Under the pieces are notes generated by a model. The model searched no databases and was not told the origin of the DNA. It saw only the letters and a program-made list of their open reading frames with translations. The translations under genes were made by a program, and so were the position numbers. Positions 18,159 through 27,095 of a stretch of DNA of 64,000 bases are shown in pieces (position 1 is the stretch's first letter; each line of letters starts with the position of its first letter). This DNA comes from Bryobacter sp. (GTDB lineage: Bacteria; Acidobacteriota; Terriglobia; Bryobacterales; Bryobacteraceae). The stretch spans positions 248,001 to 312,000 of the forward strand of contig JALHNH010000002.1 in assembly GCA_022843625.1 (NCBI GenBank), written 5' to 3'.

Positions 18159-18895
18159 GCAAAAACCATCAGGCAATAAATCACACTTGCTTGTTGTAGA
18201 GCTCCAAAACAGTCGCCTACAACACCCCCCAAGCGGAGCATGAAGTAATGACGAGCCAGCAAGACCAACAGCACAAGGCCCCCAATCATCCACGGAATCA
18301 ACTGCAGACTTACCACCCCCAAAAAGATAGCCGCCCAGACGATAGAAGCCAATAGTGTAAAAGCACTACGGTTTTCGCTTAGATAAGCGCCCATGCCTGG
18401 CTTGGCCGCCGGCGTTGTCATCCCCAACCACAGGATCGCGCAGCGCGATAGACCTTCACTGGCTGCCAAAACTCCCATCACGAGCCACGGCGAGGTGAAT
18501 TGATTCCCAACGGCCTCCAGTCCCTGCCATCGCAACAATAAACCCACGCACAAGGCCGAAGCGCCAAAACTCCCCACACGGCTATCTTTGATAATTTCGA
18601 AAATCTTCTCACGGGTTCTTCCCGCTCGCACCCCATCAGCGATATCGGCCAATCCGTCTTCATGCAGCATCCCTGTGATCCAGAGCTGTAGCATCAAAAC
18701 GAGAGCAGCCTCGATTCCCCCTGGCAGTGAAAGCCAGGCCATTGGAATAGCGGAGGCGGCCCCGATGAGCGCCCCCACCAAAGGAAAAAACGGTGCCGAT
18801 TCGTGAACCGGCACCGTTGATCTTGAAACAGGTACTAGAGTGAGAAACTGCACAGCCCCCAGAAAGCGCAAGGGCAGGTTCCAGTTAAAAGCCAT
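18146..18895 (-). CDS. cobS: Adenosylcobinamide-GDP ribazoletransferase (cobalamin synthase)
   Basis: A 249-residue polytopic inner-membrane enzyme that joins adenosylcobinamide-GDP to alpha-ribazole (or its phosphate) in the last assembly step of cobamides. Family marks: the N-terminal LRFLGAVQFLTLVPV, FFPLVGALIGA, and the conserved acidic metal-binding segment HEDGLADIADGV followed by RVGSFGASAL. Six or seven hydrophobic helices follow. The C terminus overlaps the cobC start by 13 bases. The gene begins 9 bases after the CHRD protein gene, so it may depend on that gene's promoter. No cobalamin riboswitch is visible upstream, and the partner gene cobU/cobP is not in the window. Confidence 0.95.
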   Translation of the reverse strand: MAFNWNLPLRFLGAVQFLTLVPVSRSTVPVHESAPFFPLVGALIGAASAIPMAWLSLPGGIEAALVLMLQLWITGMLHEDGLADIADGVRAGRTREKIFEIIKDSRVGSFGASALCVGLLLRWQGLEAVGNQFTSPWLVMGVLAASEGLSRCAILWLGMTTPAAKPGMGAYLSENRSAFTLLASIVWAAIFLGVVSLQLIPWMIGGLVLLVLLARHYFMLRLGGVVGDCFGALQQASVIYCLMVFAWPK

Positions 18896-18904
18896 CCTCT
18901 AGTC

Positions 18905-20986
18905 TTAGCGCATGTAGAGAATGGTGCGGTTCGATTTCACCCCCAGGTACTCGATTTCGAGTGGCTGAGGGCCAGTCAAACCTGCAGGAGGCATGAAGAT
19001 GGTCTGGCTGAATCCGACATAACCCGGAATCAGGATCGACATCATTTCCATTGCTGCACGTCCACCCACTGTGACTGTCACACCGGTGAATCTCTCCATC
19101 GGGCCACGAACTACATCGCCGGTCTGCTGGGGAGGATTGCTCAGGCCAAGTCCAGTGGTGAAAACGCCAATGGTGGCGCCTGCCGCTGCCGGATTGTCTC
19201 TAGTGATCTGGGCTCCGCCCGCAAGGTTGTAGGCCACGGCGCGGTTGCCATCGCTCGATACCTGATCAAAGAAAACTGCCGGTGCAACGCGCGCTACAGC
19301 GACGCGCAAACTATTGCTTGCACCGTTCGAGCTTCTGACTAACAGATCCGCGTTGCCGATGGCGACGTCGACCGGAGCTTGTGCCAGGATGGCACCAGGG
19401 CTCACACTCAGGATCGCTGCGGGTCTGCCACCCAGGTCGACACTTGTGCCGTTGAGTGAGGCAGGCACTCGTCCCGCCTGCCAGCCATGAAGGTTGCCCG
19501 CAAGCTTGGCAAGATTGGTACCAAAGATGGTCATCAAGCCACCCGGGGCGACATTGCGGAAATTCTGATCTGATACCGCACTCAGCACTGCTTCAATCGA
19601 AGGCAGAGCGGTATTCGCTGGCAGAATCTGTGAGCGGACCGCTCCACCTGGATTCACCGACGTGTGCAGGTTCAGATAATTGTTATCCGTGTTGGTGAGC
19701 ACATTGTTCAGCCCAACCAGTTGTGGGTCCGTAGACAGAATTGCCGTGCGGTAAATATTGCCAACTCCAGTAGTTGTCGTCACAGTAGACCCAGCCCGGA
19801 TTCCACTATCCAGGGTCACCGGGCCGTTTGCCCCGGCTGCGCCGTTATGGATATGAAGTCCGGTAAACGTCGTCTCACCAGGAAAACGATAGTTCACGGA
19901 AAACACTCCGTAAGCGGCCATGGCCGTCCCATCCGGACGACGCATCAGGTTTGCTTCAAAGAGTCCGGCTGCTGTCGCATCAAGACCAACAATGGCCGGT
20001 ACTTCATTTGCAGGGCTCATCTGAACCGGGAATGCAATCCGTTCTGTTTCACGTAGCTGCGACCGGATTTCTCCGCCAGCATTGGCAACCGTATGCAGAT
20101 TCCAGTAAGCGGATCCCGCATCAGCCCAGATTCCAAGGATAGTATTCACTGCGGCCGGAGTAGCAATGTTCACGTCAACGACATAACGAAGGTTTCCCGC
20201 ACCACCTGCTCCTGCCAATATGTTCTGCGCGCGTGAAAGAGTTGTATCCAGCGTTACGGGCCCATTGGTCCCGTTGGTTCCATTATGGATATGCATACCG
20301 GTGAACTGCGTGCCTTCGGCAAAGCCCGTATAGTTGATGTCAAAGGTTACTTCGCTGCTCACCAGTCTCCCTGCATCCAGCGACGCGAGTATCGTCAGGA
20401 ATCCAACGCCGCGAGCCCCCGATGTGACTGCCGGCACTTCGTTTTGCGGCAACATCATGACGCCGTAAACTCTGCGCTCAGCTCGAACCATCTGCGCTCT
20501 CACCGCTCCGCCGGGATTTACTGACGTGTGCAGGTTCAAATAAAAGGCCGAAGGGTTCGCGATCATGTCTTCCAGCACGGCCACTCCAGCCGAACCGGCA
20601 GCCACTTCCACGGCACGCCTGATTTCACCACGCCCGCTGGCTTCAACAACAGGGTTGCCGGCGGTGATCCGGGTGTCGAGAACTACGGGGCCGTTGGCTC
20701 CGGCATTTCCTCGATGGATATGAAAGCCCGTAAAGGTCACTTCACCCGGAAACTGGTAACGAACTCCAAAATCGATCGTGCCGCTGGCTACTTTGCCCGC
20801 AGCGTCGCGCACAACGTGCACCCAGACGGTACCAAAGCCGGTAGCTGCCAGGCCTTCAATCGCGGGCACTTCATTTGCCGGACTCATATTGATCCGGAAC
20901 GGAATCGACTCCACACTCTGCCCAAATGCAGAAGGAATCATGGATGCGGTGGCTAACAGAGCCAGGCCGAGAACTTTTCGAAACAT
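18905..20986 (-). CDS. Secreted triple-CHRD protein with TIGR03437-type C-terminal domain
   Basis: A 693-residue protein with a signal peptide (residues 1-22, ending SAFGQ). Three CHRD domains are arranged in tandem, at about 28-160, 168-310 and 320-455; each begins with a variant of MSPANEVPAI/MLPQNEVPAV and contains FTGxHIHxGxxGxNGPVxLD and NLHTxxNPGGxxRxQ. The last 230 residues match the domain widespread in Solibacter-type Acidobacteriota (VAPGGLMTIFGTNLA, RPAAILSVSPGAILAQAP, GVFTTGLG). CHRD is named after chordin; its bacterial function is not known. A good ribosome-binding site (AAGAGG) precedes the ATG. The gene ends 9 bases before cobS and may head that operon. Confidence 0.9.
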   Translation of the reverse strand: MFRKVLGLALLATASMIPSAFGQSVESIPFRINMSPANEVPAIEGLAATGFGTVWVHVVRDAAGKVASGTIDFGVRYQFPGEVTFTGFHIHRGNAGANGPVVLDTRITAGNPVVEASGRGEIRRAVEVAAGSAGVAVLEDMIANPSAFYLNLHTSVNPGGAVRAQMVRAERRVYGVMMLPQNEVPAVTSGARGVGFLTILASLDAGRLVSSEVTFDINYTGFAEGTQFTGMHIHNGTNGTNGPVTLDTTLSRAQNILAGAGGAGNLRYVVDVNIATPAAVNTILGIWADAGSAYWNLHTVANAGGEIRSQLRETERIAFPVQMSPANEVPAIVGLDATAAGLFEANLMRRPDGTAMAAYGVFSVNYRFPGETTFTGLHIHNGAAGANGPVTLDSGIRAGSTVTTTTGVGNIYRTAILSTDPQLVGLNNVLTNTDNNYLNLHTSVNPGGAVRSQILPANTALPSIEAVLSAVSDQNFRNVAPGGLMTIFGTNLAKLAGNLHGWQAGRVPASLNGTSVDLGGRPAAILSVSPGAILAQAPVDVAIGNADLLVRSSNGASNSLRVAVARVAPAVFFDQVSSDGNRAVAYNLAGGAQITRDNPAAAGATIGVFTTGLGLSNPPQQTGDVVRGPMERFTGVTVTVGGRAAMEMMSILIPGYVGFSQTIFMPPAGLTGPQPLEIEYLGVKSNRTILYMR

Positions 20987-21185
20987 AAAAACCTCTTAAA
21001 ACCAGGAGTTGGTGTTCAACTATTACCAGATGTTTTAAGTAAGCGCAATCGTCCAAATTGTTGTGGACGTGTTGTCGGAAAGGCCATTTTGCGTGTGCTT
21101 TTTACAAAGCTCGAACAAAACGAAGCTTAATCCTGCCAGTTGCAACCTTTCGGATATGCCGACAGAAGTTGCACACTGAAAACTT

Positions 21186-21210
21186 TCACTAAACGTTTAC
21201 AAATTAGTGA
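21186..21210 (-). terminator. Possible hairpin terminator after glpK
   Basis: Perfect 7-base inverted arms (TCACTAA and TTAGTGA, 21186-21192 and 21204-21210) with an 11-base loop lie 12 bases past the glpK stop. There is no run of T after it on the minus strand, so it is weak as an intrinsic terminator. The rest of the 235-base gap up to 20987 shows no riboswitch or other structure I recognise. Confidence 0.3.
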
Positions 21211-21221
21211 CAGACTTGCGT

Positions 21222-22700
21222 TCAACTACGAGCTTTTCCAACAGCGCTGCGCCAGCCATCGAGTAATGCTCCGCGCTCCGCCGGTCGCATCGACGGTTCA
21301 AAGCGCTTCTCGATTCTCCAGAAGCCTTCAAGCTCTGAGGTCTTCTTGAAGTGGCCAATTCCCAGAGCGGCCAGATAGCAGGCTCCCAGAGCAGTGCTTT
21401 CAATATCCATCGGTCTTACGACGGGGCAACCCAATAGATCGGCCTGAAATTGCATCAGGAAGTCATTCGCCGCCGCACCACCGTCCACTCGCAACTCCTT
21501 CAGCGCCTGCCCTGTATCGGCCTTCATCGCCTCAAACAAGTCATAGCTCTGATACGCAATACTTTCAAGCCCTGCCCGGATCACCTGGGCTCTTGAAGTA
21601 GAACGGGTCAACCCGCAGATCAGACCTCGCGCGTCCGGATCCCAGTAAGGAGCCCCCATTCCCGTGAAGGCAGGAACAAGATAAACTCCGCCAGTATCTG
21701 GAGTCGTCGCCGCCAATTCTCCCGTCAGCGTCACATCACCAAAGAGCCCCAGATTGTCACGCAAAAACTGCATCGCTGCTCCGCCAACAAAGACGCTGCC
21801 TTCGAGAGCGTAGCGAGGGTCGTTCCCCTGGCAGGCCGCGCGTGTGGCAAGCAGACGATTGGCCGATACTGGCCGCTGTGAGCCTGTCTGCATCAGGGCA
21901 AAGCAACCCGTACCATACGTGTTTTTAGTCAGGCCCGGATGAAAGCAAGCCTGTCCAAAGAGTGCCGCCTGCTGATCGCCGGCAATTCCGGCAATCGGAA
22001 TCTCGGCCCCAAATAGTGCTCCAGAAGTGACACCCACCACTTCCTGCGAACCAACGATTTTGGGCATCATCGCACGAGGAATCTCGAAGATACGGAGCAG
22101 CTCTTCATCCCATTCGCCTGTCTCCAGGTTCATCAGCATCGTTCGCGATGCGTTGGTGGTATCAGTGACGTGCACCTTGCCTTCGGTCAGCTTCCAGATC
22201 AACCAGGTATCAATCGTGCCAAAGAGCAACTCACCGTTGGCTGCCCGGGCTCGTGCATCGGGAGTCTGTTCGAGAAGCCAGCGCAGTTTCGAACCCGAGA
22301 AGTATGCATCGATCACCAGGCCCGTTCGCTCTTCGATCATCTTCTTGTGTGGCCCTCGAGAAAGCTCTTCACAAAAAGCGGCAGTCCTGCGGCATTGCCA
22401 GACGATTCCAGGCCCAACCGGTCTGCCGGTCGCTTTTTCCCACACAACGGTGGTCTCGCGCTGGTTTGTAATCCCAAGCGCGATTATTTCCTTGGGGTCA
22501 ACCTTTGAGACGTCCAGCACACGCCGGGTTGCCGCCAGTTGCGCTCCCCACACTACGTCTGCATCCACTTCCACCCAGCCGTCATGCGGATAGTTCAGGT
22601 TGAAACTGACAGATTCCATTGAGCGGCGTTGAGCCTGCTCATCATAAACGGCGGCGCGTGCGCTCGTCGTTCCTTCATCGAGTGCAAGTAGATAGGGCAC
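21222..22700 (-). CDS. glpK: Glycerol kinase
   Basis: A 492-residue FGGY-family kinase that makes sn-glycerol 3-phosphate from glycerol and ATP. The N terminus LLALDEGTTSARAAVYDE is the typical phosphate-binding loop, then ITNQRETTVVWEKATGRP, the substrate segment GTIDTWLIWKLT, and the FGGY signature region LKELRVDGGAAANDFLMQFQADLL near the C terminus. The length matches bacterial GlpK. No glpF or glpD is adjacent. It starts 17 bases after the glycine-zipper-like gene, so it may be part of a larger minus-strand transcript. Confidence 0.95.
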   Translation of the reverse strand: MPYLLALDEGTTSARAAVYDEQAQRRSMESVSFNLNYPHDGWVEVDADVVWGAQLAATRRVLDVSKVDPKEIIALGITNQRETTVVWEKATGRPVGPGIVWQCRRTAAFCEELSRGPHKKMIEERTGLVIDAYFSGSKLRWLLEQTPDARARAANGELLFGTIDTWLIWKLTEGKVHVTDTTNASRTMLMNLETGEWDEELLRIFEIPRAMMPKIVGSQEVVGVTSGALFGAEIPIAGIAGDQQAALFGQACFHPGLTKNTYGTGCFALMQTGSQRPVSANRLLATRAACQGNDPRYALEGSVFVGGAAMQFLRDNLGLFGDVTLTGELAATTPDTGGVYLVPAFTGMGAPYWDPDARGLICGLTRSTSRAQVIRAGLESIAYQSYDLFEAMKADTGQALKELRVDGGAAANDFLMQFQADLLGCPVVRPMDIESTALGACYLAALGIGHFKKTSELEGFWRIEKRFEPSMRPAERGALLDGWRSAVGKARS

Positions 22701-22717
22701 TCTGGGATTTTATGCCA

Positions 22718-23485
22718 TCAAGGGATCGGAAGGCGACGGCCAAAGCCACCGGTGTTCGATTTTTTATTGTTTACAGGCCCACTGCCATCGCCGCTGCGGC
22801 GGTAATTGTTGGCTCCTTGGAACTCAACTTCGTCTTCATTGAAAATCAGGGGCCGGTCCAGCAACATCTCAACAGTAGAACCCTTCGCCAAAACGACGTC
22901 CGGCCCACGAGTCAGGAGCACTCCCATCAAGGCCGCTGACGCACCAGCAACTGCGCCAATCCCAAGGCCCATTCCTGTGCTGCCGCCTACTGCGCCGCCA
23001 ATGGCGCCCACGGTCGCGCCCGTAGTTGCGCCAACTCCAACTGTCTGCGCATCGCCGCCTTTGTTCCCTTCGCCCTTGATTCGGCCCTCGTCACGATCAA
23101 ATCCCTGATTGTCCCGGCCATCGATCGAACCCAAACGCGACTTGAAATCGCGAGTCACTCCATTCGGAAGGATGAGCGTATCAAAACGAACATAAAGTTC
23201 GCCTTTGCCTTTGATCTTGCCTGGCCTCTTCAGGCTGGTAACTGTTCCAGCGACACTCGATCCCGGAGGGATTACAATTTTCCCGTTCACCATCAATGGG
23301 AAAAGGGTTTCAAGGTAGACGCGGTCCCCTTCAATCGCGTGCTTTGTGCTCACGCTATTCAGCATCGTCAGGGGGATCCTTGTGCCTGTTTCCACGGTGA
23401 AATTTTTGGCGATCGGTGCGCCTGGGTCCTGTGCCAACAAGCTCACACCAACCAGACAAATTAAAGCACTGCGCATGACTCTCAT
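22718..23485 (-). CDS. Secreted protein with glycine-zipper-like segment, function unknown
   Basis: The frame is open to 23770, but the first 95 residues overlap the upstream gene and are not protein-like, so ATG 23485 was chosen (MRVMRSALICLVGVSLLAQ, a signal peptide), with AGAGG 7-8 bases upstream; ATG 23476 is a close alternative. The 255-residue product has a beta-rich section (FTVETGTRIPLTMLNSVST, VIPPGSSVAGTVTSLKRPG, LYVRFDTLILPNG) like extracellular or TraB/TrbI-like domains, then a strongly Gly-rich hydrophobic stretch (VGATTGATVGAIGGAVGG, GMGLGIGAVAGASAALMG) resembling a glycine zipper that could insert in membrane, and a final KGSTVEMLLDRPL. I do not recognise a named family. Confidence 0.72.
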   Translation of the reverse strand: MRVMRSALICLVGVSLLAQDPGAPIAKNFTVETGTRIPLTMLNSVSTKHAIEGDRVYLETLFPLMVNGKIVIPPGSSVAGTVTSLKRPGKIKGKGELYVRFDTLILPNGVTRDFKSRLGSIDGRDNQGFDRDEGRIKGEGNKGGDAQTVGVGATTGATVGAIGGAVGGSTGMGLGIGAVAGASAALMGVLLTRGPDVVLAKGSTVEMLLDRPLIFNEDEVEFQGANNYRRSGDGSGPVNNKKSNTGGFGRRLPIP

Positions 23486-23517
23486 CTTAGCCTCTAAGGG
23501 TTTAACGCCGAAGACGG

Positions 23518-24339
23518 TCACTGAGTTGCGGTTTTCTTCGAATTCAGCCGCAAACCACTCCCACTCGAGTTCCCACCAACGCCGATTTCGATCTGCACAT
23601 CTTCGCCAAGCGGCTTCGGCAGTCGCAGATTTGCCTGAAAAAGACCCGCATACAAAGGTGTCGCCCCAACATAAAGCAGCGCTTCGGGAGGCAATTCCTC
23701 TCCTTCGATGCGAATGCGGTATTCCCGCGCCCGCAGTACCTGCGCCGGTCTTGAAGGAGCCAATACCCAATTCTCAATCGCACCCACCGCCCCAAAGCCT
23801 GTCCCATAAATCACAACCACTTCGTCTTCTTCAGCAGGCGACTCGGCGCTAATCACCTGGCCATCGGCATGAGTGGCCGCTGCAAAACCCGTGCTCAGGC
23901 GAAAGAACTCCGGCGCCTCCGCTTCTATTCTCACCGTCACCGTTGGCCCGCCCACCAGATCACGAAAGACACGTATCGTGCGGTCTCCGGGCAATACATC
24001 CGCCGGGATCAACGCATTGATCTGCTTCGGCGAAACAAAAAACAATGGAATTCGCCGCCCTTGCAACTGCACATAAACCTCACCGCGCGGGGTTGCCGTC
24101 GGCAAGCTTTGGTTCACGATTTCCTGCGGCGAGACGGCCCAGGTAATAAATGACAAATCTGTCCCATAAATCGAAAACACCGTGTTTGGTGCAAGCCTTC
24201 CTGCCCTCGTGCTTGCCGTACTGGCAATGCTGGCTACTGTGTATTCCGGCCGCAACAATAAAGATTGGGCGGTAACAGGTTGCCCCGCTACCGCCCAATA
24301 GAATGCAATCAGGAAAATCGTCAGGTTGATGCTTTGCAC
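23518..24339 (-). CDS. Secreted stand-alone TIGR03437-type domain protein
   Basis: A 273-residue protein with a signal peptide (about residues 1-24, FYWAVAGQPVTAQ). The rest is essentially one copy of the domain found at the C terminus of the CHRD and choice-of-anchor proteins nearby: LAPNTVFSIYGTDLSF, VYVQLQGRRIPLFFVSPKQINALIPAD, VVVIYGTGFGAVG and a final LYAGLFQANLRLP. The function is unknown; in this clade the domain occurs in a great many secreted proteins. It lies 33 bases downstream of the choice-of-anchor-V-like gene 24373-25698. Confidence 0.8.
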   Translation of the reverse strand: MQSINLTIFLIAFYWAVAGQPVTAQSLLLRPEYTVASIASTASTRAGRLAPNTVFSIYGTDLSFITWAVSPQEIVNQSLPTATPRGEVYVQLQGRRIPLFFVSPKQINALIPADVLPGDRTIRVFRDLVGGPTVTVRIEAEAPEFFRLSTGFAAATHADGQVISAESPAEEDEVVVIYGTGFGAVGAIENWVLAPSRPAQVLRAREYRIRIEGEELPPEALLYVGATPLYAGLFQANLRLPKPLGEDVQIEIGVGGNSSGSGLRLNSKKTATQ

Positions 24340-24372
24340 TGGTGATTTAGTGCAATGCAGTAATGAAAATTC

Positions 24373-25698
24373 TCAGTTTCCTACGACTGTCGTCAACGTT
24401 TGCGTAACGGCTACCCCATCCACCGAGATGGCCAGACGAACATCGCCAGCGGCAACATTCGGCACCACCACGTTGAACTGGTAGAGACCAATAGCTCCAG
24501 GTGCAAGCCCTGCGTAGCTCACAGTTGCCGGTGCATCGCCAAAGCGAACTGTGGCATTCGTTAGCAACGGCGTACCACTGGCTATCGTCCCGGCAGGAAC
24601 AGCAGGATTGGTTGCTCCAGCGCCTACCAGATACAGGGTCATCGTCTCACCGACTCTGGCCGGGCGACTGGTTACTCCAGCGATCTCACCGGCGCGTCCC
24701 ACAAAGGTGGTATTGTCGCTGAGAATAGCAACCGCCAACTGACGGCCTCCCACATTGAAGTTGGCCGGAGCCAGAACCCCAGGAGCACGCGCCACGCCCG
24801 TCATCGGGATGTTCGCGCTAGCGCCAGCTTCATTAGTTACTACGACATTTACCGGGCCTGTCCCAATGCCGTCCGGCACCTGTACATTTACCTGTCCTGG
24901 ACTCACAAAACGGACAAACGCTTCTCTTCCGCCAACCGTAACTCCGACACCTTCCAGTGACTTCGGTGCATTCACTCCGGCAAAGTCCCATGCGGCCCAC
25001 TCGCGGGTCACATTGGTCAGGTTCGCACCAAAGATTTCGATCCAACTACCGGGGGCAATATTCCGCCCTCCACCAAAACCCTGTAACGCAACACCGCTCT
25101 CATTGCTCACCGTTGGGCGAGCAAGTGCCGCTGCCTGCGAAATTCTCAAGCTTGTTGTAAAGATACGGTCCCCAGCATTGTTGGCACCGTTGTCGGCTGC
25201 ATTTCCCGCCGCATACAAAACAACATCACCCGTACCAGCCTCTGGCGGGGTCCATTCCACGCTAAAAGTAGCCAGTCCTGCCGCTCCGCTTCTTGTGGAC
25301 GCTGCCAGATGCGTCGCGAACTCACGGTCCGTTCCGCAAGGTGCATTTCCACCTGGGTCACAATTCACCTGTACATTGTCGTTTGGACTAAACACCCCAG
25401 CCTTTGCGTTTTCGTCTCTAGTCTGGCGCGCTGTAAGCTGAAAGCCCCATCGAGCCGCATCCGGGTGAAAGACCTGAACCCGGACAGTTTGTTTCTTGCC
25501 CGGCGTATAATTCACCGCGCTGATGCGAACGTATCCACGTGGATCCGAGTTTGCAGCGAATGTACGATGACATGCAGTGCAATCGGTACCACCGTCAATC
25601 GCAGCGCCGGTGCGCCGAATCGGAGCACCTCCACCACGGGCAAACATCAGGATCGGAAGCGCCGACAATACGGCGCTCCAGAATATCTTGTTAAACAT
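24373..25698 (-). CDS. Secreted choice-of-anchor-V-like protein with TIGR03437-type C-terminal domain
   Basis: A 441-residue protein with a signal peptide (MFNKIFWSAVLSALPILMFA). The N-terminal ~190 residues match the reelin-like choice-of-anchor V domain: GGTDCTACHRTFA, then beta-strands YTPGKKQTVRVQVFHPDAARWGFQ (conserved GFQ segment) and FSVEWTPPEAGTGDVVLYAAGNAAD. DCTACH is a CxxCH motif that could bind one haem c, and related proteins do carry such a motif. The last 230 residues are the TIGR03437-type module (APGSWIEIFGANL, FVRFVSPGQVNVQVPD, GLYQFNVVVPNV). It is a paralogue of the next gene upstream, 46 bases away. Confidence 0.82.
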   Translation of the reverse strand: MFNKIFWSAVLSALPILMFARGGGAPIRRTGAAIDGGTDCTACHRTFAANSDPRGYVRISAVNYTPGKKQTVRVQVFHPDAARWGFQLTARQTRDENAKAGVFSPNDNVQVNCDPGGNAPCGTDREFATHLAASTRSGAAGLATFSVEWTPPEAGTGDVVLYAAGNAADNGANNAGDRIFTTSLRISQAAALARPTVSNESGVALQGFGGGRNIAPGSWIEIFGANLTNVTREWAAWDFAGVNAPKSLEGVGVTVGGREAFVRFVSPGQVNVQVPDGIGTGPVNVVVTNEAGASANIPMTGVARAPGVLAPANFNVGGRQLAVAILSDNTTFVGRAGEIAGVTSRPARVGETMTLYLVGAGATNPAVPAGTIASGTPLLTNATVRFGDAPATVSYAGLAPGAIGLYQFNVVVPNVAAGDVRLAISVDGVAVTQTLTTVVGN

Positions 25699-25744
25699 CT
25701 AGGTTACTACCCCCGTTTACGAGTTTTTTACAGCGAGATTACGG

Positions 25745-27091
25745 CTAATTTGCCGTAGTTAGAAAGACCCCGGATTGCGTCCTTACGCCATCCACTTCCA
25801 TTGTGATTTCCTGATCGCCCGCCTGTACATTGGGCATCACAATGTTGAACTGGTACAGACCTACGAAATTGGGGGACAAACCCTTGAATTCCGCTACTGC
25901 TGCTGCAGAGCCAATCTGGACCCGGTAACTACTGCCCAAATCCGTACTCTGCGTTACGATCGTGCCTGCCGCAACTGCCGGAGTAGTTGCGCCAAAGCCC
26001 ACGCCATAAATCACTAGCCGGTCGCCCGGCCGCGGTGTCCGGAAGGTGACCCCGTTGATCAGCCCTACCCTTCCCGCAAAAGTTCCATCAGCAAATTGAG
26101 CAACCACATATTGGCGCCCGCCGACGTTGAAACCTGGTGTCGCCAGTATTCCAGGTGAGCGTTTTGCTCCAGTTACTGTAATCGGGTCACTACTGCCACC
26201 TGCGTTCCTAACTACAACTTGTATCGGGGCTTCAGCAATCGCATCCGGTACCACTACGTTGACCTGCGTCGGGCTAATAAAGTTCACAAATGCAGCCTTA
26301 CCATCTACAATCACCTGCACATTGTCGAGGTTCGTAGGTGCTACTCCACTGTTGAAATCACCACCACTCCAACTCCTGGTCGTTAGCGAAAGGTCTCTTC
26401 CAAAGATTTCCATATAAGTGCCGGGAGAAACTCGTGTGCCTGCACCGAAGTTGCCCACCTGCACTACCCCCCCCTGGCTGATCGTTGGTCTAATCCCGCC
26501 CCCACCAGCGCCCGGCTGCAGGCGAATGCTCTTGAGATGCACCTTTGCTCCACCCGGCGCTGGCCCGTTGCTGGCATTTGCGGCGAAGTAAATTGTCACT
26601 GGCCCGGCTGCCTGGCTTGCGGGAGGCGTCCATTCAAACTCAAAGGTATTGCTCGTGGTTGGGGTGCTGTGAGTGATGAATTCGACAGGTGCCGATGCCG
26701 GACATCCAAGAGGGGGACGATCCTGCCCGTTGTCGCAAATCACATAGGTCGCCGTGCCAAGTGGCCGGAACGATCCCGCTTGCCCACTGATCGTGTTGCT
26801 GTCGAGCCGGGCCGATGCCTGGAAGCCATATCGGCGCGCCGCGTCAGTGATCCTGACCGTAAATTTTTGCCTAATCCCAGGCTGATAATTCGATCCGCCT
26901 TCCCAAAGAATGTCCAGATTTGGAGAGTCGTTTGTTCGTGTTCCAACGTGGCATCCACTTTGAATGCAGGTTTGATCTCCTGGAGCTCCACTGCTTCGTT
27001 GGGGGGCTCCTGAGTTATAAGCCCATAATACAAACGGCACGCTCAAGACAGCGGCAAATTTCCCTGACAAAATCCATTTATTGCGATTCAT
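25745..27091 (-). CDS. Secreted choice-of-anchor-V-like protein with TIGR03437-type C-terminal domain, paralogue
   Basis: A 448-residue paralogue of the adjacent 24373-25698 product with the same layout: signal peptide (FAAVLSVPFVLWAYNSG), reelin-like N-terminal domain (YQPGIRQKFTVRITDAARRYGFQ, FEFEWTPPASQAAGPVTIYFAANA) and TIGR03437-type C-terminal module (SPGTYMEIFGRDLS, FVNFISPTQVNVVVPD, GLYQFNIVMPNV). The N-terminal cysteine motif is CIQSGCH, that is C-x4-CH instead of CxxCH, so haem attachment would be non-canonical if it occurs. The gene begins 4 bases after the mutY stop, suggesting co-transcription with mutY. Confidence 0.82.
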   Translation of the reverse strand: MNRNKWILSGKFAAVLSVPFVLWAYNSGAPQRSSGAPGDQTCIQSGCHVGTRTNDSPNLDILWEGGSNYQPGIRQKFTVRITDAARRYGFQASARLDSNTISGQAGSFRPLGTATYVICDNGQDRPPLGCPASAPVEFITHSTPTTSNTFEFEWTPPASQAAGPVTIYFAANASNGPAPGGAKVHLKSIRLQPGAGGGGIRPTISQGGVVQVGNFGAGTRVSPGTYMEIFGRDLSLTTRSWSGGDFNSGVAPTNLDNVQVIVDGKAAFVNFISPTQVNVVVPDAIAEAPIQVVVRNAGGSSDPITVTGAKRSPGILATPGFNVGGRQYVVAQFADGTFAGRVGLINGVTFRTPRPGDRLVIYGVGFGATTPAVAAGTIVTQSTDLGSSYRVQIGSAAAVAEFKGLSPNFVGLYQFNIVMPNVQAGDQEITMEVDGVRTQSGVFLTTAN

Positions 27092-27095
27092 ATTT

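Noticed and set aside
18159..18293. Extended cobC start at 18293
   Set aside because: The added 45 residues lie within cobS, are Cys/Trp/Arg-rich and precede a natural start MAEVVLIRHAEP.
20987..21221. Cobalamin riboswitch upstream of the CHRD-cobS run
   Set aside because: No B12-box-like sequence was recognised; only a weak hairpin is visible. A covariance-model search would be decisive.
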